DNA of 64,000 nt from an uncultured Gammaproteobacteria bacterium (GTDB taxonomy: Bacteria; Pseudomonadota; Gammaproteobacteria; Xanthomonadales; Xanthomonadaceae). The notes below the pieces were generated by a model. The model had not been told where the DNA came from and made no database searches. It saw nothing but the letters and a program-made list of their open reading frames with translations. Every line of letters begins with the position of its first letter. The first letter of the stretch is position 1. Made by a program: the position numbers and the translations under genes. Positions 58,070-64,000 of the stretch are shown here, piece by piece. Where the stretch lies: NCBI GenBank assembly GCA_946885735.1, contig CAMPGW010000006.1, forward strand, positions 1 through 64,000, in the 5' to 3' direction.

Positions 58070-59249
58070 TCGTTCGACGCTCCCGCGTCTGGCCGAGCGC
58101 GCCTGGCATTGGCTGCGCCCCGCGTCGTGGCGGCGCCTGATCGCGCGTCTCGCGGCGGTGTCGGTGCTGCTCGCGGCCGCCGCCTTCGCCTTCCTGACGC
58201 TCGGCCTGACGCCGATCGCCGCCGACGAAGGGCATTGGCCGATCACCCAGCGCGTCCTCCAGTACGCGATGACGCGCACGGTGCGCATGCAATCGCTGGA
58301 CACCTCGGCGCCTGCGCTGGACGAGCCCGCCTTGCTGCTGGAAGCCGCCGGCCACTACGACACCCAGTGCATGCCCTGCCACGGTGCGCCCGGCCGGACC
58401 CGGGCGCGGGTGGTCGCGCAGATGGTGCCCTCGCCGCCCTACCTGGCCGAGGTCGTCGACGAGTGGAAGCCGCGCGAGCTGCACTGGATCGTCAAGCACG
58501 GCATCAAGTACACGGCGATGCCGGCGTGGACCTCGCAAAAGCGTGACGACGAAGTCTGGGCCATGGTCGCCTTCCTCAAGCGCCTGCCCGGGCTGGACGC
58601 CGCCCAGTACGACGTGCTGGCGCTGGGGCCGCTGGCGTCCGCGCCGCATGCACGCGATGAGCTGGGCCTGCGCAACCTGCGCTGGCCGCCCGTCTCGATC
58701 GTGGACAACTGCACGCGCTGCCATGGCGTGGACGGACGGGGCCGCGGCGACATCGCGATCCCGCCGCTCGCCGGACAGCGCGAGGCCTACCTGCTCGCCA
58801 GCCTGCAAGCCTTTGCCCGCGGCGAGCGCCACAGCGGCGTGATGCAGACCGTCGCCACCGGCCTGGACGCCGCGCAGATGCGCGCCCTGGCGCGGCACTT
58901 CGCGTCGCTGCCGCGGGCTCCGGCCGCGACCGCCGGTGCAGCCGACGCGGCGGCGCGTGCCCGGGGCGCGAGCCTGGCCGCGCGCGGCATCGGCGCGCAA
59001 CGCATCCCGGCCTGCCGCCATTGCCACGGCCCGGGCGCGGACGCGACCAATCCGCTGTATCCGCGACTCGCAGGCTTGCCGCCGCGCTACCTGGCGCGGC
59101 AACTACGGCTGTTCCAGCAGGGCCAGCGCGGCGGCACCCGCTACTGGCAGCTGATGCATCGCGCCGCCGCCAGCCTGGACGACCGGCAAATCGAGGATCT
59201 GGCGACCTATTACGCGACGCTCGGTGGCGACTCGCTGAACGATGGGTGA
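58062..59249 (+). CDS. Triheme c-type cytochrome
   Basis: This 395-residue protein has an N-terminal membrane anchor or signal (LIARLAAVSVLLAAAAFAFL) and three CxxCH heme sites: CMPCH (Cys103), CTRCH (Cys217) and CRHCH (Cys318). Each has a following Met region suited to axial ligation (KYTAMPAWTS, VMQTVATGLD and YWQLMHRAAA). It is laid out as three mono-heme domains in tandem. It ends the oxidase operon and likely shuttles electrons to the caa3 oxidase, perhaps from the dehydrogenase encoded at the other end. The start overlaps ctaG. Confidence 0.9.
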   Translation: MPDRSTLPRLAERAWHWLRPASWRRLIARLAAVSVLLAAAAFAFLTLGLTPIAADEGHWPITQRVLQYAMTRTVRMQSLDTSAPALDEPALLLEAAGHYDTQCMPCHGAPGRTRARVVAQMVPSPPYLAEVVDEWKPRELHWIVKHGIKYTAMPAWTSQKRDDEVWAMVAFLKRLPGLDAAQYDVLALGPLASAPHARDELGLRNLRWPPVSIVDNCTRCHGVDGRGRGDIAIPPLAGQREAYLLASLQAFARGERHSGVMQTVATGLDAAQMRALARHFASLPRAPAATAGAADAAARARGASLAARGIGAQRIPACRHCHGPGADATNPLYPRLAGLPPRYLARQLRLFQQGQRGGTRYWQLMHRAAASLDDRQIEDLATYYATLGGDSLNDG

Positions 59250-59280
59250 CCGGACTTTGCTGGGGTTCACCGGCGGCGGA

Positions 59281-59294
59281 TAGATTGGAGAGCG
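59281..59294 (+). promoter_or_regulatory. Candidate -10 box of the second hybrid kinase
   Basis: TAGATT at 59281-59286 is eight bases before the ATG at 59295. GGAGAG lies between and could instead serve as a ribosome binding site. Confidence 0.35.
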
Positions 59295-61985
59295 ATGGAC
59301 CCCGACCACGCTACCTCACGACGCCGCGCCGAAGCCCGCCTGCAAGCGCTGATCGGCGTAAGCCGCGACGTGGTGTACGTGATGAGCGCCGACGGCGGAG
59401 CGATGCAGGTCCTGGACGGACATGGCCTGATCCCGGCCATGGAGGCTCCGTCGCGCGACTGGATGCAACGCCTCGTGCCGGCCCGCGAACACGCGCGCGT
59501 TGCCGCCGCGATCGCCGAAGCCGTGGCGACCAGGTCGGTGTTCGACCTGGAGTTCCGCGTTTTCGGCCAGGGCGACACGGAAGGCTGGATCCGTTCGCGG
59601 GCGGCGCCGATCCTCGACGAGCACGGCGAAATCGTCGAATGGCTCGGCCTGGCCCGCGACATGAGCCGCTCCCGCCTGGCCGAGGCGGCGTTGCAGGCAA
59701 GCGAGCAGCGGTTCCGCGCGGTGTTCGAGCAGTCCACCGGCGGCATCGCCCAGGTGGACCTGGACGGGCACTTCGTGCTCGTCAATGACCGCTTCTGCGA
59801 GATCACCGGCCGCCCGCGGGCGGAACTGCTTCGACTTCGCATGCAGGACCTGACCCACCCGGACGACGTCGCCGGCAACCTCGATCTGTTCGCCGAACTG
59901 GCGAGTGGCCGGCGCGCGTCGTTCACCATCGAGAAACGCTACCTGCGACCGGATGGCACGACCGTGTGGGTACAGAACGCCGTCTCGGCGACGCCGGGTC
60001 CCGACGGCCAGGTGCGCTACATCACCGCGGTGGTGGCGGACATCACCGAGTTGCGGGCTGCCGAACGCAACCAGGGCATGCTTGCGGTGCAACGGCAGCT
60101 CGCGCTCGACGCCGCGCGCCTGGGCTGGTGGCAGTACGACGCCGCGACGGGCATGGTGACGCACGACGCGCGCTATGCGGAGATCTACGGCCTGGACGGT
60201 TGCCTGCCACGGCACGTCGACGAGATCCACCGGCTCCTGCACGCGGAGGATGCGCCGCGGCTCTGGGCCGCGGTCGAGGCATCGATGCAGCCCGACGACC
60301 CGAAGCCCTACGCCGTCGAATACCGCATCACGCGCGCCGACGGCTCGCTGCGCTGGCTGGAGGCACGCGGCATCGCCGAGTTCGAGGGCACGGGCGCGGC
60401 GCGCACGCTGGTCAGCTTCGTCGGCACCGTGGCCGACGTGACCGAGCGCAGGATGGCGGAGGAACTGCTGCGCCAGAACGAAGCCCGCTTCCGCCTGATG
60501 GCCGATGCCTCGCCGGCCATGCTTTGGCTGACCGATCCCGATGGGCATTGCACCTTCCTCTCACGCCAGTGGTACGAATTCACCGGCCAGACCGAAGAGG
60601 AGGCCCTGGGGCTGGGTTGGACCGAAGCCACCCACCCCGATGACCAACAGGCCGCCGGCGAACGGTTCCTGCGCGCCAACGAGGAACGCAGCGACTTCCG
60701 CACCGAATACCGGCTGCGCGCCGCGGACGGCAGCTACCGCTGGGCGGTCGACCTCGGTCGCCCCTGGTTCTCGGAGGGCGGCGACTACGCAGGGATGGTC
60801 GGTGCGGTGTTCGACATCGACGATCGCAAGCGCGCGGAGCAAGGCCTTGCCGAGGCCAACCGGCGCAAGGACCAGTTCCTGGCCACGCTCGCGCACGAGC
60901 TGCGCAATCCGCTCGCGCCCCTGTCGAATGCCTTGCACGTCTGGCACCTGGCGGGGGACAAGCCCGAGGAAGTCGTGCGGCTGCGCGACATGATGGGCCG
61001 GCAGGTCAAGCAGATGATCCGCCTGATCGACGACCTGCTCGACGTCTCGCGCATCACCCGCGGCCGCATCGAACTGCGCAGCGAGCGGATCGACCTGGGC
61101 GACGCCATCGCCGCCGCGCTCGAGGCGGTAGGGCCTTTCCTGGATGCGCGCAGGCATCGGCTCGCCCTCGAGCTGCCGTCGACGCCGCTGCAGGTCGAGG
61201 CGGACCTCGGCCGGCTGGTGCAGGTGTTCGGCAACCTGATCCACAACGCGGCGAAGTTCACCAACCCGGGCGGCAACATCTGGTTGTCGGCGCGACGCGA
61301 TGGCGGGCAGGCGGTCGTGTCCGTCCGCGACGACGGATGCGGGATTCCGCCGGCGATGCAAGGGGCGGTCTTCGAGATGTTCACGCAGGTCGACGATTCG
61401 CTGACGCGATCGCAGGGCGGCCTCGGCATAGGACTCACCCTGGTGAAGAACCTGGTCGAGCTGCACGGCGGAACCGTCGAGATGCGCAGCGAAGGCGCCG
61501 GGCGCGGCAGCGAGGTCGTCGTCCGCCTGCCGCTCGCGTCCGGTGAACCCTCGACCGCCGATCCGGCGCGCGCGCCGGCACGCCGGGTGGCGCCCGCCGC
61601 CTCGCGCCGGGTGCTGGTCGTGGACGACGTCGAAGCATCGGCCAACACGCTCGCCCTGATGCTCAAGGGCCTGGGCCACGACGCGCGCGCGGTCTACGAC
61701 GGTGTCTCGGCGCTGGGCGCGGCCGAGCGCATGCGTCCCGACCTGGCCTTCGTGGACATCGCCATGCCCGGCATGGACGGGTACGACGTCGCGCGCGGCC
61801 TGCGCGCGTTGCTGGGCCGCGGGCCGGTGCTGGTCGCGCTCACCGGCTACGGCCAGGACGAGGACCGCCGCCGCGCGATCGCCGCCGGCTTCGACCACCA
61901 TCTGGTCAAGCCGACCAGCCTGGAAGCACTTCACGAGATCCTGGTGACGGTGCCGGCGGCTGGCGCGCCGCCGGGCGAGGCCTGA
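59295..61985 (+). CDS. Hybrid sensor histidine kinase with four PAS domains and receiver
   Basis: This 896-residue soluble kinase has four PAS domains at about residues 8-120, 135-255, 265-390 and 400-520. Recognisable PAS landmarks include GGIAQVDLDGHFVLVNDRFC with EITGRP, and ASPAMLWLTDPDGHCTFLS. The HisKA helix is LATLAHELRNPLAPL with phospho-acceptor His534, followed by a HATPase domain (NLIHNAAKFTNPGG, VRDDGCGIPP, SQGGLGIGLTL). The C-terminal receiver has phospho-acceptor Asp821 in FVDIAMPGMDGYD. Its kinase-receiver part resembles the gene at 3546. There is no output regulator nearby. Confidence 0.92.
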   Translation: MDPDHATSRRRAEARLQALIGVSRDVVYVMSADGGAMQVLDGHGLIPAMEAPSRDWMQRLVPAREHARVAAAIAEAVATRSVFDLEFRVFGQGDTEGWIRSRAAPILDEHGEIVEWLGLARDMSRSRLAEAALQASEQRFRAVFEQSTGGIAQVDLDGHFVLVNDRFCEITGRPRAELLRLRMQDLTHPDDVAGNLDLFAELASGRRASFTIEKRYLRPDGTTVWVQNAVSATPGPDGQVRYITAVVADITELRAAERNQGMLAVQRQLALDAARLGWWQYDAATGMVTHDARYAEIYGLDGCLPRHVDEIHRLLHAEDAPRLWAAVEASMQPDDPKPYAVEYRITRADGSLRWLEARGIAEFEGTGAARTLVSFVGTVADVTERRMAEELLRQNEARFRLMADASPAMLWLTDPDGHCTFLSRQWYEFTGQTEEEALGLGWTEATHPDDQQAAGERFLRANEERSDFRTEYRLRAADGSYRWAVDLGRPWFSEGGDYAGMVGAVFDIDDRKRAEQGLAEANRRKDQFLATLAHELRNPLAPLSNALHVWHLAGDKPEEVVRLRDMMGRQVKQMIRLIDDLLDVSRITRGRIELRSERIDLGDAIAAALEAVGPFLDARRHRLALELPSTPLQVEADLGRLVQVFGNLIHNAAKFTNPGGNIWLSARRDGGQAVVSVRDDGCGIPPAMQGAVFEMFTQVDDSLTRSQGGLGIGLTLVKNLVELHGGTVEMRSEGAGRGSEVVVRLPLASGEPSTADPARAPARRVAPAASRRVLVVDDVEASANTLALMLKGLGHDARAVYDGVSALGAAERMRPDLAFVDIAMPGMDGYDVARGLRALLGRGPVLVALTGYGQDEDRRRAIAAGFDHHLVKPTSLEALHEILVTVPAAGAPPGEA

Positions 61986-62021
61986 TCGGAGGCTTCGGAC
62001 GCGCCGTGAAGGACGGCCGCC

Positions 62022-62366
62022 TTATCCGTCCACCGTATCGAGCAAGGCCTGCAGGTCCTGCGGGATCGGCATGGGCCGGAAGGCACTGACGTTCGCGCCG
62101 CCGGTGTTGCCGGCGGGAACCCACAGGCGCGAGAACAGCGCGGCCGCGGCGATGCGCAGGAGCTGCCCGGGCACTTCCCGCCGGTCGCGGCGCTGCCAGC
62201 CGACCTGCAGCATGCCGAGGTGGCTCTTGATGTGCAGCCAGGTTCGACGCTGCCCAAGGATGTGGGCGCGCTCGAGATGGCGGAAGGCTCGATCGTGTTC
62301 CCGGGCACGGCTCGCCGCGCGCGCCAGGTCCCACTCCTGTGCGAAAGCCTGTTCGAGCCGGGACAT
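62022..62366 (-). CDS. DUF3703 family protein
   Basis: This 114-residue protein matches DUF3703: FAQEWDLARAASRAREHDRA, FRHLERAHILGQRRTWLHIK, SHLGMLQVGWQRRDRREVPG and the conserved C-terminal FSRLWVPAGNTGGANVSAF with PMPIPQDLQ. It has no signal peptide or membrane segment. AGGAG precedes the ATG. Function unknown; its neighbour on the same strand, 100 bases upstream, is an AraC regulator. Confidence 0.85.
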   Translation of the reverse strand: MSRLEQAFAQEWDLARAASRAREHDRAFRHLERAHILGQRRTWLHIKSHLGMLQVGWQRRDRREVPGQLLRIAAAALFSRLWVPAGNTGGANVSAFRPMPIPQDLQALLDTVDG

Positions 62367-62466
62367 GCGTGTACTCCTGGGTGCGCGCGACCAGGCAGCA
62401 CCGAGGCTGCCGTAATGCGAATTCTGGTGGCCTGCGCCGTCGCAGGCTTGTACGAGGGGGCTGACC

Positions 62467-63282
62467 TCAGCGGCCAGTGCCGGCGGACTCGTCCCGGCTG
62501 AGCATCGTCGGCGAAATGCCGAACATGCGCTTGCAGGTGCGCGTGAAGTGGGCCGAATCGGCGAAGCCCGCGTGCTGCGCCGCGTCCGTCCACGACCGAC
62601 CCGCCATGGCGGTGACCATGGCGGACGACACGCGGGCCCAGAGGACGTAGGCGCGAAACGAAATCCCGGTCTGGGCGACGAAAAGGTGGCGGAACCGACC
62701 CGGTGACAGGTGCACCTGGCTCGCGACCTGCCCCAGCGTCATCGGCGCCCCCAATTGCCCGCGGATCCACTCGAGCGCCCGTGCGATGCGCGGGTCCACG
62801 ACGTCGGCATCGGCGACGTCCCCGGCCAGCAGCATGACGATGGTCCTGGCCGCGTCCACCAGTGACTCGTCGCCGGCACCGCGGGCCAGGCCGTCCAGCA
62901 GCCGCTGCGATGCGGCGATCACCGCCTCGTCATCGATCACGGTCAGCGAGGTTCCGCCATAGCGCGCGAGCAGCACTCGCCCGACCGTCGTCTCGGGCTC
63001 CAGCAGCAGGATGGCGACGTCCTGCCCGCAGCCGTCGAACTGATGCTCACGATCGGGCATGACGATCGAGGCGCGCGCGGGAATCCAGTCGGCGGACTCG
63101 CCGCTGCGCATCCTGACCGGCTGCCGCGGCGCCAGCGTCACCTGGATGGCATGGTGCGCATGCGCCTGCACCAGCCCGGTGTTGCGGCTCGCCCACAAGC
63201 TGCCGCCGCGCCACATCAGCACGCGGCCACCGCCGACCTTGCTGCGGCGTGTGGGCGAAACGGGTGCGGACGGTTCAGACAT
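62467..63282 (-). CDS. AraC family transcriptional regulator
   Basis: From ATG 63282 the product is 271 residues. It has an N-terminal cupin-like sensing domain (HAHHAIQVTLAPRQPVRMRS, SIVMPDREHQFDG) and a C-terminal AraC HTH pair: LGQVASQVHLSPGRFRHLFV and AAQHAGFADSAHFTRTCKR followed by MFGISPTML. The ATG at 63282 was preferred to an upstream frame start at 63381, which gives a Cys/Arg-rich N-terminus without homology. DUF3703 lies downstream, and the HlyD-type adaptor is divergent. Confidence 0.9.
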   Translation of the reverse strand: MSEPSAPVSPTRRSKVGGGRVLMWRGGSLWASRNTGLVQAHAHHAIQVTLAPRQPVRMRSGESADWIPARASIVMPDREHQFDGCGQDVAILLLEPETTVGRVLLARYGGTSLTVIDDEAVIAASQRLLDGLARGAGDESLVDAARTIVMLLAGDVADADVVDPRIARALEWIRGQLGAPMTLGQVASQVHLSPGRFRHLFVAQTGISFRAYVLWARVSSAMVTAMAGRSWTDAAQHAGFADSAHFTRTCKRMFGISPTMLSRDESAGTGR

Positions 63283-63631
63283 GACGGCCTCGCAGCGGAT
63301 CTTGCACCGCCCGCAAATGATAGCGTGCGCGACCCAGCGGTCGCACCGTGACTGCTGGCACGCGCCGCGTTCGCCAGGCATGCGCCGCGTTCGCCAGGCA
63401 CGCGTAGCTTCCGGGCTGGTCGTGAGCGAGAAGATGTGGCGGCGCCGGGCTGCCCACGGCGCCTGACGGCGCGACGAGGACGGTGGGAACGTGTTCGATT
63501 CCGGACAACGGTGTTCGGACGCGAGCGATCGGTGAATTCGCCAAAGGCGCCAACACCCTGATACGCAAAGGGTTCGTCCGCTGGCACGACCCGTGCAACA
63601 GGCACGGCAGGATCAGAGCAGGAACGCCTTC
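63283..63631. other. 349-base intergenic region between AraC and the RND adaptor gene
   Basis: It holds a -10-like TATCAT (minus strand, 63322-63317) for the AraC gene, a GCGACC/GGTCGC palindrome at 63329-63344, and a 20-base tandem duplication at 63361-63400. No ORF in it looks coding. The adaptor gene promoter was not identified. Confidence 0.6.
63361..63400. repeat. Two tandem 20-base repeats
   Basis: Units at 63361-63380 and 63381-63400 differ by one base and each contain CGCCGCGTTCGCCAGGCA. It lies between the divergent AraC and RND adaptor genes. It may be a duplicated regulator site or simple slippage. Confidence 0.7.
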
Positions 63632-64000
63632 GTGGACCAACCGATCGACCCCCGCACGCAGCTGCGCCGCCGGCAACGCGTCATTGCCACGCTGGGCCTG
63701 GCCCTGGTCGCCCTGCTTGGCGGCGCGTGGGCGTTCAACCGCCTGGTCGCGCCCAGCGTGGCGCGCGATGCGGTGCGCATCGTCGAGGTGCGGCGCGGGG
63801 CCATCGCCGACACCATCAGCGCCGCCGGCGTGGTGGTGCCGGTGCACGAGGAACAACTGGTGGCGCCGGTGCGCTCGCGCATCGCCAGGGTCCGGGTGAA
63901 GCCGGGACAGGTGGTTGCCGCGGGCGACCTGCTGCTCGAACTGGATGCGAGCTCGTTGCGCCTGGCCATCGACAACCTCGAGGAGCAGATCGCGCAACAG
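63632..64000 (+). CDS. HlyD/RND-type periplasmic adaptor protein (3' end outside window)
   Basis: The first 123 codons are visible from GTG 63632 and run off the right edge. They show a basic N-terminus (LRRRQRVIATLGLAL), one membrane segment (LGLALVALLGGAWAF), then the start of a membrane fusion protein: VRIVEVRRGAIADTISAAG, VVPVHEEQLVAPVRSRIARV and the biotinyl-lipoyl-like VKPGQVVAAGDLLLELDA, followed by the helical hairpin start LRLAIDNLEEQIAQQ. Such proteins connect an inner-membrane pump to an outer-membrane channel. The pump and substrate are outside the window. Confidence 0.85.
   Translation, partial: MDQPIDPRTQLRRRQRVIATLGLALVALLGGAWAFNRLVAPSVARDAVRIVEVRRGAIADTISAAGVVVPVHEEQLVAPVRSRIARVRVKPGQVVAAGDLLLELDASSLRLAIDNLEEQIAQQ

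Noticed and set aside
63329..63344. GCGACC/GGTCGC palindrome upstream of the AraC gene as an operator
   Set aside because: Six-base GC palindromes are frequent at this base composition and it has no second copy at a regular distance.
1..64000. Search for tRNA, rRNA, CRISPR arrays, insertion sequences and phage genes
   Set aside because: No cloverleaf, conserved rRNA segment, regularly spaced direct repeats, transposase or integrase other than the chromosomal XerC was recognised by eye.

Overview
The window is GC-rich chromosomal DNA of a gammaproteobacterium, most likely the Xanthomonadaceae/Lysobacteraceae (Lysobacter, Luteimonas or Thermomonas type). The placement rests on GC-extreme codon use throughout, the block ubiE / DUF971 / xerC / DUF484 / dapF / lptM, the order algZ-algR-hemC, the operon otsB-GH15-otsA, the exeA/gspB-like pair beside a DUF1820 gene, and several large PAS-rich hybrid kinases. 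No rRNA, tRNA, prophage, transposase or CRISPR was seen. Genes are densely packed, and many neighbours overlap by 1 to 8 bases.

Layout. 1-9.6 kb: end of a DsbA-like oxidoreductase, an EEP-family hydrolase, an ExeA/GspB pair, DUF1820, a hybrid histidine kinase, then gpmI-envC on the minus strand and a secreted protein built of VNGGI repeats. 9.7-18.5 kb: secreted peptidases (M28, M1), two alpha/beta hydrolases, a DUF5916 outer-membrane protein and small exported proteins. 18.5-22.7 kb: ubiE facing DUF971-xerC-DUF484-dapF-lptM, with two large inverted-repeat elements between them. 22.7-28.8 kb: an EamA transporter, a diguanylate cyclase, an exported oligopeptidase B, a WYL regulator and a LolA-like protein. 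28.9-35.2 kb: a SoeABC-type sulfite dehydrogenase operon with an SLC13 permease inserted after soeA. 35.2-43.1 kb: one long minus-strand run with a small hydrophilic protein, trehalose metabolism, an esterase, AlgZ/AlgR and HemC. 43.2-48.0 kb: a HipA_2/DUF3037 pair, a putative diiron protein divergent from an AraC regulator, and a cysteine synthase-glutaredoxin fusion. 48.0-51.6 kb: copper defence (copB, copA, sodC) with a MerR-type operator. 51.7-59.2 kb: a respiratory operon with a sorbosone-dehydrogenase-like protein, a caa3-type oxidase (subunit II with cytochrome c, fused subunits I and III), CtaG and a triheme cytochrome. 59.3-64 kb: a second hybrid kinase, DUF3703, an AraC regulator and the start of an RND/HlyD adaptor.

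How the genes work together. Sulfite oxidation by SoeABC would deliver electrons to the quinone pool. The caa3 module would reduce oxygen with electrons from cytochrome c and possibly from the dehydrogenase encoded beside it. The cop genes and SodC deal with copper and superoxide outside the cytoplasm. The trehalose operon and its small hydrophilic neighbour point to osmotic or desiccation stress. A recurring regulatory theme is a -10 hexamer exactly six bases before the start codon (exeA, ubiE, lptM, soeA, algZ, hemC), which predicts leaderless mRNAs. Twice that hexamer contains the stop codon of the upstream gene.
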